Origin: Zunongwangia pacifica
Lineage (GTDB): Bacteria; Bacteroidota; Bacteroidia; Flavobacteriales; Flavobacteriaceae
NCBI RefSeq assembly: GCF_023499215.1
Contig: NZ_JAKHSK010000006.1
Location: forward strand, 120,807 to 184,806
Direction of reading: 5' to 3'
DNA length: 64,000 bases
In this document: in pieces, positions 18,911 through 27,506 of the stretch
Layout of the letters: each line of letters starts with the position of its first letter
How positions within the stretch are numbered: the stretch's first letter is position 1
Notes under the pieces: model-generated
The model's input: the letters and a program-made list of their open reading frames with translations, nothing else
Told to the model about the DNA's origin: nothing
Databases searched by the model: none
Translations under genes and position numbers: made by a program

Positions 18911-20035
18911 TTAAATAGATGATCCTTCCAAAATACTGCTATATACTTTTATATATTCTTTAGCAGCTTTTTCCCAAGAGAAACTTTTTGCGTGTTCTAT
19001 GTAAGCCGATATATATTGTTTTTGATTATCATCATACCTGGACATACCATCTTCAAATACATTGGCCATATATCTAGGATCAAAATTCTCCCAATAAAAA
19101 GAATGATTGCCTCCTATTTCGGGGAGTGAAGATAAATTAGATAAAAACACAGGTTTTCCAAAAGCCATTGCTTCGATTACCGGTAGTCCAAAACCTTCTC
19201 TTAGTGATGGGAATGCAAAGGCCATACAGTTTTTGTAGTAGAAAATCTTATCTTCTTCATTAATCCTTCCTACTAAAAAAACCCTTTCTTCAAGCTTTTC
19301 TTCTTTTATTTTTAGTTTCAATTTATCGGCATATTCACTTTTAAGCCCTCCTGCTATAATTAAATTTATCCCTTTAAGATATTTAATCATATCCACGAGC
19401 GTATGCATATTTTTCTTTTGATCTACCTGCCCGATAGTAAAAATAAAAGGTCGCATGGATTCCTTTTGGTTGTAACCAGTCTCGGTTATAACCAAATTGT
19501 TATTCGTGATCGGATTTCCGTTATAGATAATATATTCCGGAATATTAGGTACATCAAAATGTCTATGTGTTTGCTGCTTGGTGTACTCTGAAATATAGAC
19601 CAAAGCAGAACTTCGGTTCAGTTTTTCTTTGAATAATTTTATTTTACTATCCAAACTCTTCCCCTTTTTCTCTTCCATAAAATTTATATCGTGCACTGTT
19701 AAGAGGTAAGGAATTTGATTAGAAAAAGGTTCTATTTTAGTATTTTGATTCACTGAATGCCATAAATCAAACTTTCTTTTAATCCTAAAAAAGGGATATC
19801 TACTTAACGGGGAATAATTATTATAACTAAGCTTGGAGCCAATTTCACGTTTAGCATCAGTATTGCTACAGTTTAAAATTACTTCATGATCATTTAAAAA
19901 CTCACTTTCATCATTAAGCGCTTTTGCTAGGTGTAAATTGAATTGCCCAAAACCGGTATTAAGATTCTTGAGATTATGGGTTTCCAAAAAAACCTTTTTC
20001 ATACGGCAGGACTTACTTCCCGTTAATTTCGTCAT
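18911..20035 (-). CDS. Glycosyltransferase, GT4 type
   Basis: This GT-B glycosyltransferase is the first gene of the glycosyltransferase / ABC exporter operon. Evidence is the donor-site motif SLREGFGLPVIEAMAFGKP and the FTIGQVDQKKNM segment before it, as in mannosyl- or glucosyl-transferases of family 4. The best start is probably the Met at 20002 (MKKVFLETHNLKN), since the 11 residues before it look unlike the family. The longer start at 20035 cannot be excluded. It precedes the ABC exporter by 30 nt. A hairpin at 20064-20098 lies in its leader. The substrate is unknown. Confidence 0.85.
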   Translation of the reverse strand: MTKLTGSKSCRMKKVFLETHNLKNLNTGFGQFNLHLAKALNDESEFLNDHEVILNCSNTDAKREIGSKLSYNNYSPLSRYPFFRIKRKFDLWHSVNQNTKIEPFSNQIPYLLTVHDINFMEEKKGKSLDSKIKLFKEKLNRSSALVYISEYTKQQTHRHFDVPNIPEYIIYNGNPITNNNLVITETGYNQKESMRPFIFTIGQVDQKKNMHTLVDMIKYLKGINLIIAGGLKSEYADKLKLKIKEEKLEERVFLVGRINEEDKIFYYKNCMAFAFPSLREGFGLPVIEAMAFGKPVFLSNLSSLPEIGGNHSFYWENFDPRYMANVFEDGMSRYDDNQKQYISAYIEHAKSFSWEKAAKEYIKVYSSILEGSSI

Positions 20036-20063
20036 AGTATAATTTGATTAAGATCTGAAAATA

Positions 20064-20098
20064 TTTTTTTGATCTACTTAGTTTATAGATCAAAAAAA
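20064..20098. promoter_or_regulatory. 13-bp-arm hairpin with T tract upstream of the glycosyltransferase operon
   Basis: Arms 20064-20076 and 20086-20098 are exact reverse complements (TTTTTTTGATCTA) around a 9-nt loop. Read leftward, the stem is followed by a U-rich run, so it looks like a weak terminator. It lies between divergent genes, so it may act as an attenuator in the leader of the leftward operon. Confidence 0.4.
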
Positions 20099-20268
20099 AT
20101 GATTTAGTTGCGTCGCAAAGATGAATAAAATTGAATACAATCTATAGTCCGCTTTCGGTCAATTTGTTATGCTTCAAAAAAAATTATTTTTTTTAAAAAG
20201 CTTAATCTTGAATTAATCCTTAGGCCTTTCTTTTAAAACTGAAATAACATCTAGTTGCATTCAGCAAT

Positions 20269-20276
20269 TAATTTTG
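20269..20276 (+). promoter_or_regulatory. -7 promoter element for the 72-residue protein gene
   Basis: TAATTTTG matches TAnnTTTG and ends 12 nt before the ATG at 20289. The transcript would have a leader of only a few nucleotides. No -33 element at normal spacing was found. Confidence 0.4.
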
Positions 20277-20288
20277 TGAAAAAAACAA

Positions 20289-20507
20289 ATGACGCTACCA
20301 GAACAAATCAAAACTTTACTGGAGACCTTAAGTTTCCCGGTAAGCTACGACCAAAAGGGACAAAGTATAAAAGATGCAAACGGACTTTTTGTTTGTGATG
20401 TAAGAGGTTGGGGAAAAATACAGTTTATGGACAAGGCCCAAGAAAGACACGATGCGATAGGTTTTGTAATTGCCGATTTATTGAACAGCCTGCAAGGCAC
20501 TAAATGA
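20289..20507 (+). CDS. Small conserved-looking hypothetical protein
   Basis: I do not recognise a named family. The 72-residue product is soluble with no signal peptide. It has a compact alpha/beta pattern (VSYDQKGQSIKDANGLFVCD, then RGWGKIQFM), which reads like a complete small domain. A -7 promoter element lies just before the start. Its stop codon overlaps the stop end of the convergent response-regulator gene by 8 bp, so both 3' ends are shared. Coding is likely but function is unknown. Confidence 0.65.
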   Translation: MTLPEQIKTLLETLSFPVSYDQKGQSIKDANGLFVCDVRGWGKIQFMDKAQERHDAIGFVIADLLNSLQGTK

Positions 20508-21150
20508 TATTGTAATTACGCGCTTTTTCTACGGCTTCTAGTTTACTATGCACCTGTAATTTTTTATAGATATTTTCTATATGCTTTCTAACCGTTGAAG
20601 GGGAGATAAAAAGGTTTTCGGCAATTTTGGTATAACTTAAACCCACGGCCAATTGCTCTAAAATTTCAATTTCCCTATTGCTTAAACCTATTTGCTCTTT
20701 TGCAGAACATAGATTGCCAAGGTCTGGATGCCTTAATAATTTTAATGTCTTTTTAGCGATTTTAGGACTCATGGCGGCGCCTCCTTCCATGGTCTCCAAG
20801 ATTCCCTGATACAAAACTTCGGCCGGGGTATCTTTTAGCAGATAACCATCTGCTCCGGCTTTTATAGCGTTAAAAATATGCTCTTCATTATCAAATACGG
20901 TAAGCATCACCACTTTGATCTGTGGATAGCGTTTTTTTAAAATTTCAGTGGTTTCAATTCCGTTTATTCCAGGCATTTCAATATCCATAAGGATGATATC
21001 TATCGTCAATTTACATTCCAGATGCTCTAATACTTCAGCACCCGAAGTACATGAAAATTTATGTACCAGATCTTCAAAAAAAGAGATTTTCTCTTCTAAA
21101 GCTTTCAGAAGAAAATGGTTATCATCAACAATACCTATCCTTATCATCAT
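20500..21150 (-). CDS. NarL/LuxR-type response regulator
   Basis: This 216-residue regulator has a receiver domain (residues 1-125) with the acidic pair DD near the start, the phospho-Asp in LMDIEMPGINGIE, a Thr in MLTVFD and the Lys in LLKDTP. A LuxR-type helix-turn-helix follows at about 150-210 (LSNREIEILEQLAVGLS, then FISPSTVRKHIENIYKKL). It lies 42 nt after the TPR histidine kinase in the same direction, so it is almost certainly that kinase's partner. Target genes are unknown; nearby secreted-protein genes are possible targets. Confidence 0.92.
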   Translation of the reverse strand: MMIRIGIVDDNHFLLKALEEKISFFEDLVHKFSCTSGAEVLEHLECKLTIDIILMDIEMPGINGIETTEILKKRYPQIKVVMLTVFDNEEHIFNAIKAGADGYLLKDTPAEVLYQGILETMEGGAAMSPKIAKKTLKLLRHPDLGNLCSAKEQIGLSNREIEILEQLAVGLSYTKIAENLFISPSTVRKHIENIYKKLQVHSKLEAVEKARNYNII

Positions 21151-21192
21151 TTTAAAAATTAAATGCTATCATATTCATCAAAATAAGAGCTT

Positions 21193-22986
21193 TTAGATAT
21201 GTTTATCATACGATTTCTTAAAATTTAGGATTACCACAGTTCCCTTTTCTGAAGAGGAGATTTTTAAAACACTACCTATGGCTAAAGCACGATTTTTCAT
21301 ATTCCCCAGACCATTTCCAGAACTTTTCATAGTGGTATCAAAACCTATCCCGTTATCATGAACATGAAATAAAAAAGCCTCTTTATTTTCTATAATTTCA
21401 ATTAATATCTGGGTTGCATTGCTATATTTAGTAGCATTGTTTACTGCTTCCTGAATTATCCTAAAAATATGTACTGCTTCTAATGCAGAAAATTGATATT
21501 CAATATTATTCTTGTTTAATTCAAACTGATATTCGATAGCGTCATTAAGATTTCTGGCGTGGGACACATACTCCAAAATTCTTGATTGTAATTCTTCCAT
21601 CACTATTTTTTCCTTATTCATCGCCCAAATCGTATCCCTTAATTCAGCAATCGTACGCGAAGTAAATACCGCAATATCTTCTATTTTCTTTATGATAAAA
21701 GGATTTTCTGCCTTTATCCTGAATTTTAAATTGTCTAAACTAGATATGATAAAGCTTAGTTGCGAACCAATATTATCGTGAAGATCCCTGCTAATCCTAA
21801 TTCTTTGTTCCTCTAGTTTATTCTGAGTTTCAATACGCGCCAATGCGACTTCAAGTTCTTTTTCTTTTTGCAACTGCCGCTTTTCTGTTTTGTGCCTGCT
21901 TATCGCAAAGGCGGCGGCTAAAAGAATTAAAGCACTTAAGCCCAAAATACCTATTATAATAAAGTTCTTATTTTTAACCTCTAGCTCTTTAGAAATAATT
22001 TCAGTTTGCTGTCTTAAAATTTCATTTTCTTTTTTTTCAGTCTCAAATTCAACATTTAAAGCCGCTATTTTCTCCTGAATTTCAAGATTGTTTATACTAT
22101 CCTGATAGGTATTATGAAGTTCTAAATAATGTAACGCTGAATCTGTTTTTTGCTGAAATTTAAAAGCATCAGAAAGTTGTTTGTATGTATACTGAACCAA
22201 AAATCGATAATTCTCTTCTTTTGCTAATGGAAGCGCCTTTTTAAAATTAGTAATTGCTACCGGATATTTTTTCTCTGCCAGATAAACCTCTCCTATTTGC
22301 GTGTAATTTTCAGCAATCCCTTTTGTATCTCGAAGGTCTTTTCTTATGGCAATAGCACGCTCAAAAAAATAACGGGCACTATCATACAACTTTAATTGTC
22401 CATAAACGCCACCAAGATTACTGTAACTATACGGCAAACCTTGGGTATAATTTATATGTTGAACAACATGAAGCCCTTTTTTATAAAAAAATTTAGCGCT
22501 ATCTAACTGACTCTTAAATTCTTTTATAACACCGTAGTTGTTATAAATACGACTTAAAACCGTATCAAAATTTTTCTCCTTAGCCAGTTTTAAGCCTTTT
22601 TGCATGTAAAATTGAGCTTTTTCGAGATCTCTTCTTTTCATGCCATAACCTAACTCTCCATAAGCATTTGCAACCTTTTTAAGATCACCAATATCCTCGT
22701 AAACATTTATGGCATCTAACAAATATTTTGTAGAGCGATCGTAATTTGCTTTATAGGTATAAACCAGAGAAAGTTGCGCATAAGAATCGGCAATTCCTTT
22801 TAAATACTTTATACTTTCTGCGTCTTTTAAATTTTGTTCATAAATGCTCAATAAAGCATCTGTAGACAGATTGGAGTTCTGTATTAATTGGGCATTTAAA
22901 GAATCTATTTTTAGTTTTTCAGCTTTTTGAGCAACAAGTTGGGGAATGCAGCAACTGAAAACAATTATTGCTAATAATTGTTTCAT
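21193..22986 (-). CDS. TPR-repeat sensor histidine kinase (HisKA_3 type)
   Basis: This membrane kinase starts with a signal peptide (MKQLLAIIVFSCCIPQLVAQ). The start is taken at Met 22986; an ATG three codons upstream at 22995 is the alternative. About seven tetratricopeptide repeats (residues 35-300) lie in the periplasm. One transmembrane helix follows (IIGILGLSALILLAAAFAI, near 345). Then comes a short coiled coil, the phospho-His in RISRDLHDNIGSQ, and a HATPase domain with a weak N box and NGIGFD and GNGLGNM G boxes. Paired with the NarL-type regulator downstream. The signal it senses is unknown. This architecture is common in Bacteroidota. Confidence 0.9.
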   Translation of the reverse strand: MKQLLAIIVFSCCIPQLVAQKAEKLKIDSLNAQLIQNSNLSTDALLSIYEQNLKDAESIKYLKGIADSYAQLSLVYTYKANYDRSTKYLLDAINVYEDIGDLKKVANAYGELGYGMKRRDLEKAQFYMQKGLKLAKEKNFDTVLSRIYNNYGVIKEFKSQLDSAKFFYKKGLHVVQHINYTQGLPYSYSNLGGVYGQLKLYDSARYFFERAIAIRKDLRDTKGIAENYTQIGEVYLAEKKYPVAITNFKKALPLAKEENYRFLVQYTYKQLSDAFKFQQKTDSALHYLELHNTYQDSINNLEIQEKIAALNVEFETEKKENEILRQQTEIISKELEVKNKNFIIIGILGLSALILLAAAFAISRHKTEKRQLQKEKELEVALARIETQNKLEEQRIRISRDLHDNIGSQLSFIISSLDNLKFRIKAENPFIIKKIEDIAVFTSRTIAELRDTIWAMNKEKIVMEELQSRILEYVSHARNLNDAIEYQFELNKNNIEYQFSALEAVHIFRIIQEAVNNATKYSNATQILIEIIENKEAFLFHVHDNGIGFDTTMKSSGNGLGNMKNRALAIGSVLKISSSEKGTVVILNFKKSYDKHI

Positions 22987-23016
22987 TGGATACATAAAAA
23001 TACTTAGTTAGTAGGC

Positions 23017-23247
23017 CTAATATACATTTTTCTGGTTTACAAGAGCTTGGGAAAGATTATATTTTAAAAAATTATAGACTAAAAGATGTTTTTCTCGCTG
23101 CTCAACTTGCTTTTTTTGTAGGTTTATTTTTCCCTTAAGTTGATTTAAACGAGTAAGATATGACCGGTTATGGTTCCTTCGTAAGAAAAAAAGAATCCCA
23201 AATTCAACCAAAATCAATAATCCAGATATGCTTATGGCTACAATCAT
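23017..23247 (-). CDS. Small single-pass membrane protein
   Basis: The 76-residue product has one N-terminal transmembrane helix (about residues 1-22) and a basic, coiled-coil-like cytoplasmic part (LKGKINLQKKQVEQREKHL). Family not recognised. It lies 30 nt upstream of the TPR histidine kinase in the same direction and may be co-transcribed with it. This is a reasonable but unproven gene. Confidence 0.5.
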   Translation of the reverse strand: MIVAISISGLLILVEFGILFFLRRNHNRSYLTRLNQLKGKINLQKKQVEQREKHLLVYNFLKYNLSQALVNQKNVY

Positions 23248-23329
23248 TTAAACTAGCATAAAAGGAGGCCGCCAACTAAATGTTTTTAGCCCCCTACACC
23301 CAAACATTGTAATATAAATAAGAAGAAAA

Positions 23330-24391
23330 TTAAATGCTCTTTAAAGCATTTGTTGTATGTTCCATAAGCATCTTCTTGCAAGCCATATATACGCCATTGG
23401 CATATTTGGTACTTTCTACATTAATAACCTGAAGATCTTCTACACTTTTATTTTCGGCAGAATATAATCTAAAGTATGGGAGCTCTTTTCCTATTTTATC
23501 CACATCCTGAGCTACAACACTTACTATTTTATCTTCGTTAACGACATTTTCGATTTCCAGTGATTTCTTTAAAGAACCTTTATAAGAGGCCGTAGGATTT
23601 GGCCCACTTTTACCAGAGATAAAATTTACTTCACTCGTAACCTGATCGTGTGTTACAGATCCTTTAAACTTTATTATACTTTTCGATTTATTTTCGTTCG
23701 TGATCGCATAAGAGTCGACCAGGCGCAGGTTAGGTTTTATTTTAATTTTAGCAGCTCCGGTAGGATTCCAATTATCGCCTAACTCTACAAAGGCTATCGT
23801 TAAATCTATCGTTGCAATAATCGCATCGTTAAGCTCTTTAGAGAGACTTGTATTTTCACCGATCTTGGAAAATTGTGAAAACATATTTTGTTTCCTTTTA
23901 CCTCCGTCTTTGTTTGCCTTGAAATAGTATTCATAACCTGTAGGGCTTACTGAAACTACTCCGGGTATATTAGAAACCTCAATATTTCCTCCTTTAGCTG
24001 GCATCCAATCCTGGTAGTATTTGGTTTTACCGGCTTCCAGTGCCGTGACGATTGTAAAACCTTTCGCTTTTAAATCGCTAACAAATTCTTCGTAAAGTTT
24101 ATCTACTGTTTGCTGAAGATCTGCTTCAGAAATTCCCTGCAACCCAACGGCTAATCTTGCAGTGGCATCTCCTTTTACTCCACCTCGCCACATTTTACCG
24201 CCACTCTTATGATTAATCATTTCGTTGTAGAGCTGAAAATTGACATTAAATTTATTAATATAGATTCGGTTATTAGCCGCTGCAAATTTGTTAAGTTTAA
24301 ACTTGTCTATAAGGGGTTTAAATTCTCCCAAATCTTGTGCTTCTAACTGAAAACCAATGCATATCAAAGCTATAAGTAATACTTTTCTCAT
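23330..24391 (-). CDS. Secreted hypothetical protein
   Basis: The 353-residue protein has a signal peptide (LLIALICIGFQLEAQ). I cannot assign a family. Segments such as NRIYINKFNVNFQLYNE, TKYYQDWMPAKGG and VVSVSPTGYEYYFKAN suggest a periplasmic beta-rich domain; homologues probably exist in other flavobacteria. The start lies 6 nt after the stop of the upstream lipoprotein gene (24398-24928), so the two form one operon. Possible function in the cell envelope only. Confidence 0.7.
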   Translation of the reverse strand: MRKVLLIALICIGFQLEAQDLGEFKPLIDKFKLNKFAAANNRIYINKFNVNFQLYNEMINHKSGGKMWRGGVKGDATARLAVGLQGISEADLQQTVDKLYEEFVSDLKAKGFTIVTALEAGKTKYYQDWMPAKGGNIEVSNIPGVVSVSPTGYEYYFKANKDGGKRKQNMFSQFSKIGENTSLSKELNDAIIATIDLTIAFVELGDNWNPTGAAKIKIKPNLRLVDSYAITNENKSKSIIKFKGSVTHDQVTSEVNFISGKSGPNPTASYKGSLKKSLEIENVVNEDKIVSVVAQDVDKIGKELPYFRLYSAENKSVEDLQVINVESTKYANGVYMACKKMLMEHTTNALKSI

Positions 24392-24397
24392 CTCTTT

Positions 24398-24928
24398 TCA
24401 TTTAATTTGAACATTAAAAGAACCGTCGGTTACATTTCTGAAATCAGATTTTTGATCGTTAGAGGCTTCAAAGAAAAAAGTCCCTTTTAATTGTCCATTC
24501 TCATCTTCTGAAACACTTATTTCTCCTGCTAATCCGCCTTCTCCGTATGGAGCACCAAAAGTTTTGCTATTCTGTGGATTGTTAATATCTACCTCGACGT
24601 AACTAGCAGTAACATATACTAAATTATCCCCCCCAATATCATAGGTTCCCACACCCTCGTAACCATTAATAATTAGGTTAATGGCAAAGCCACTAGCATC
24701 TGTTCCCAAAACGGTTAAAGTGGTGCCGGCGTTACCTGTTGCTTTCGCTGCAGTTGTCCCTTCTTTAAAACTCTTAAAGTCTTCTCCATCTACTTTAGCC
24801 ACCACTGTACCTTCGGCTGCTGTTCCTCCTTGTCCCCCATCATCATCTTTTGCACAAGCAACCAAAAATACCGTCATTAAAAGAAAAAATAGTTTCGCCG
24901 ATTTTATTAATTTTTTTTGACGTCCCAT
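24398..24928 (-). CDS. Lipoprotein of unknown function (DUF6252-like)
   Basis: This 176-residue lipoprotein has the signal FFLLMTVFLVACAKDDD, where the lipobox is VAC. The mature part (TVVAKVDGEDFKS, LIINGYEGVGTYDIGG, GTFFFEASN) has the pattern of small beta-barrel proteins annotated in Bacteroidota as DUF6252 family. That match is from memory, not from a search. It starts an operon with the next gene. Likely anchored in the outer or inner membrane facing the periplasm. Function unknown. Confidence 0.7.
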   Translation of the reverse strand: MGRQKKLIKSAKLFFLLMTVFLVACAKDDDGGQGGTAAEGTVVAKVDGEDFKSFKEGTTAAKATGNAGTTLTVLGTDASGFAINLIINGYEGVGTYDIGGDNLVYVTASYVEVDINNPQNSKTFGAPYGEGGLAGEISVSEDENGQLKGTFFFEASNDQKSDFRNVTDGSFNVQIK

Positions 24929-25038
24929 AGTATAAATATTTTGTTATTTGTTTTTGGTAAAACTATGTCAGTTTCCCTTAAAAAAGTATAGGGCAATTGC
25001 CCTATTTAAAAAAGAGTATAAAGAGGAACGAGGCAAAA

Positions 25039-25068
25039 AAAGAAGCCCGACTTTCGCCGGGCTTCTTT
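25039..25068 (-). terminator. Terminator of the CHRD lipoprotein gene
   Basis: Arms 25039-25049 and 25058-25068 are exact reverse complements (AAAGAAGCCCG). A run of U follows on the leftward transcript. It lies 20 nt after the gene at 25090. Confidence 0.8.
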
Positions 25069-25089
25069 ATAAATTCTAAAATTTATTGC

Positions 25090-25941
25090 TTACCATATGG
25101 TGTTTGCTCCAATATTTCCTTGTGCGGCAAGGGTCGCAAGATCGTCGGCACTAGCATGAACATTGATATAACCATTGTACTCAATTAAGTCTTCGTAAGA
25201 AACAGCGGTTCCATCTTCTTCTTCAGTTCCGTCTGTCATCGCTACGTTGGTTAAACTCATTCCGCTTGCGCCATCAACAGAAGTTAAAGTAATTGCAATA
25301 TCGCCGGGAGCATCTGCAACAGATCCCATGTGAATGTGTGCTGGGTGTGTATTACCTTCAGTAGTGCCTTCTAAGTCTAATTCTACCAAAGTTTCTCCAT
25401 TTTTTCTTTCGTGAAAAGTAGCAGTACCACTTACTCCTTCTATATCAACTTCAGCAAGATCATAAGATTTTGATTCTCCGGTCAACTCATTTCCTCCGAT
25501 ATCGGTTTGTGCTACAAGAGTTTCTAAATCATCGGCGCTGGCATGCACATTAATGTATCCGTCGAATTCTAGTAAGTCCTCAAAACTAATTTCAGTTTGA
25601 TCATCGTCCAACATATCCACCGTAGTTTCGCTAATACCCGTATCGCCATCTACTGGATCTAAACTTAAAGCTATTTCTCCACCTTCTGCGGCAGAATTGT
25701 AATGAATATGTGCCGGGTGCATTACTCCAGCTGTGGTACCATCAAGATCTAAAGTGATCGTAACCGAACCATCTTCATTTTCATCAAAAATTGCAGTTCC
25801 CGAAACTCCAGATTCACCTACAGCACTTACATCATATTTTTTAGTTTCACCTTCAAAAGGCGGGTCGACATTTGCGTCATCATCGTCGCTACATGATACA
25901 ATGCCTAAAAAGGCAAATAATAAAATACCAAATTTCTTCAT
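25090..25941 (-). CDS. Lipoprotein with two CHRD domains
   Basis: The product is a lipoprotein (start MKKFGILLFAFLGIVSCSDDD, Cys lipobox VSC). Two repeats of a CHRD domain follow: each has VSGTA.F, then HPAHIH, then YINVHAS, at about residues 40-150 and 155-280. CHRD domains occur in chordin and in secreted bacterial proteins; their role here is unknown. The repeats are clearly homologous, pointing to internal duplication. The start is taken at the second Met (25941), as an upstream ATG at 25953 only adds four residues before a typical signal peptide. Confidence 0.85.
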   Translation of the reverse strand: MKKFGILLFAFLGIVSCSDDDDANVDPPFEGETKKYDVSAVGESGVSGTAIFDENEDGSVTITLDLDGTTAGVMHPAHIHYNSAAEGGEIALSLDPVDGDTGISETTVDMLDDDQTEISFEDLLEFDGYINVHASADDLETLVAQTDIGGNELTGESKSYDLAEVDIEGVSGTATFHERKNGETLVELDLEGTTEGNTHPAHIHMGSVADAPGDIAITLTSVDGASGMSLTNVAMTDGTEEEDGTAVSYEDLIEYNGYINVHASADDLATLAAQGNIGANTIW

Positions 25942-25953
25942 TGTAATTTTCAA

Positions 25954-26386
25954 TTTTTAGATTAATAAATTGGTTTTTGGTTTTATAGTATAGATGGATA
26001 ACGGCTACATGGGTTGCGTAATTTTATTGTTAAAAACACCCCTAAAACCTAACCAACTGAAGCTCAAAACATAATTTACAAAGTTTAACTTAAATTTAAT
26101 TTTTCCCATAAGGAAGCATTAAAATCTACATTATTCACAATAAAATTCAATTGTATATTTAGAAAAGTGAAATTAATAGCATAATTTTTTGCTACGCACA
26201 ATTCATAACTTTGGCTCTATCCCTATCAAAAATACCTTAAAAACTATTCTTTTTCCCATCTAAAAAGTTTACCAAATACAAACTTAAAATCTTTAAAATT
26301 TAACCCTAAGAATTAACATAGCTTTAAAAAGTGATTTTATTTTAATACTATCTTCGTTAGAAGAAAGAACTATTAAAAACTGAACC
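25954..26386. other. Intergenic region without gene
   Basis: This 433-bp AT-rich region lies between two divergent genes. No clear gene, hairpin or exact TAnnTTTG element was found. A near match (TATCTTCG, one mismatch) sits about 40 bp before the ABM gene. Confidence 0.5.
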
Positions 26387-27094
26387 ATGAAAAGATCTTT
26401 TATCAAAGCTTTATTTTTGACTGTCTTACTAATGAGCTCTCCAACTCTTCTACATGCGCAGGAACAGGAAAGTTTTCAGAAACTGGTAAAATTGCCATTA
26501 AGAGCGGGAGGTTATGATAGTTTTTTAACCTTAATGCGAATTAATATTAATGAATCCAGAAAAGAAGAAGGTGCTATTTCTTTTACGCTCTTTGGAAAAG
26601 ATGATAGCTATACGGTTTACCTTTTAGAACGATTTAAAAACAAAACCGCATGGGAAAAACATAAAGAAAGTGTTTATGCAAGATCTACAGATGGCATTTC
26701 GCCTGCTGCCACCATGAATTTGTTAGAAGAAACTACGCTAAAGGAAATTCCTGAAATTCCGGCTGAGGATACTGAAGAAATTGCTCCTGAAGAAAATACA
26801 CAAAATAGTATAGAATGGTTTACTGTAGCACCAAATACAAAAACTGCTTTTATTGAAGTCATGGGCAAAGCCATTCCAAAAGCTCGTAATGCTACAGGAA
26901 ATTTAGGCTATAATATTTATCAAAATGCCGATAATCCCAATGAATTTATAGTGATAGAACGATGGAAAAACCCTGAAGTTTATCAAACTCATTTACAAAA
27001 CGAGTATAGTATCCAACTGGATAAGGAGTTAGAAGGTTTAATTACTAAAGACACTAACCATCGCAAGGAAGTATTAAAAAATATTTCAGAGTAA
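26387..27094 (+). CDS. Secreted protein with two ABM (monooxygenase-like) domains
   Basis: The 235-residue protein has a signal peptide (residues 1-24, LFLTVLLMSSPTLLHAQ) and two dimeric-alpha/beta-barrel ABM domains. Domain one covers about residues 30-120, with AISFTLFGKDD, YLLERFKNKTAWEKH. Domain two covers about 140-225, with NLGYNIYQNADNP and FIVIERWKNPEVYQTHL. Single-domain relatives include quinol monooxygenases (YgiN type). Export of such a protein is unusual, and the lack of cofactor makes oxygenase activity hard to prove. Its stop codon overlaps the start of an intergenic repeat. Confidence 0.8.
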   Translation: MKRSFIKALFLTVLLMSSPTLLHAQEQESFQKLVKLPLRAGGYDSFLTLMRININESRKEEGAISFTLFGKDDSYTVYLLERFKNKTAWEKHKESVYARSTDGISPAATMNLLEETTLKEIPEIPAEDTEEIAPEENTQNSIEWFTVAPNTKTAFIEVMGKAIPKARNATGNLGYNIYQNADNPNEFIVIERWKNPEVYQTHLQNEYSIQLDKELEGLITKDTNHRKEVLKNISE

Positions 27095-27191
27095 ATAATC
27101 CTCGGGGCAAGCCCCGAGGCATTCGATAGACACAAAATTTCAATTCCGAGGCAAGCCTCGGGGTATTAAACCCTTTGGCGGTACCAATAAA
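27090..27191. repeat. Dispersed two-hairpin repeat, copy A
   Basis: This about 100-bp element has a perfect 8-bp stem with loop CAAG (CCTCGGGG/CCCCGAGG), a spacer containing ATTCGATAGACACAAAATTT, a second stem CCGAGG/CCTCGG with the same CAAG loop, and the tail TTAAACCCTTTGGCGG. Its left end overlaps the stop codon of the ABM gene. Close copies are at 30251 and 38362. Confidence 0.8.
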
Positions 27192-27506
27192 CAGTCACCT
27201 TGAATTATCACTTAATATGTGGTCTTTAGAAAGGGTTTAACCACCTTTTCAAAATATCATTTTTATAGATTTTTTTTTGACAATAATTCAATAATCATCT
27301 AAAAAATTAACACTTACGGCTGTAATTTTTATGGAAAACCGTATTGAAATATTCTGCGGCAATACTACATTTGCATTGAGAAATGCTGATGGAGAGGTTT
27401 ATCTAGTAGGGAGATAAACGCGATCTGTTGGCATTTTCTTTTTAGTATTTATGGTGCATTACTTCTATTTCAAATCTATCTAAATACCTTTGCTAAAAAA
27501 TTAGCT
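27192..27506. other. Intergenic region without a supported gene
   Basis: After repeat copy A this region shows a 28-codon open frame at 27331-27417 that is too short to call, and the -7 element at 27485-27492. Nothing else was seen. Confidence 0.5.
27485..27492 (+). promoter_or_regulatory. -7 promoter element for membrane-protein gene 27507
   Basis: TACCTTTG is an exact TAnnTTTG match and ends 14 nt before the TTG start codon at 27507. It supports this non-ATG start. No clear -33 element. Confidence 0.45.

Noticed and set aside
27331..27417. 28-codon frame MENRIEIFCG...
   Set aside because: Too short and without other support; it may be a gene fragment.
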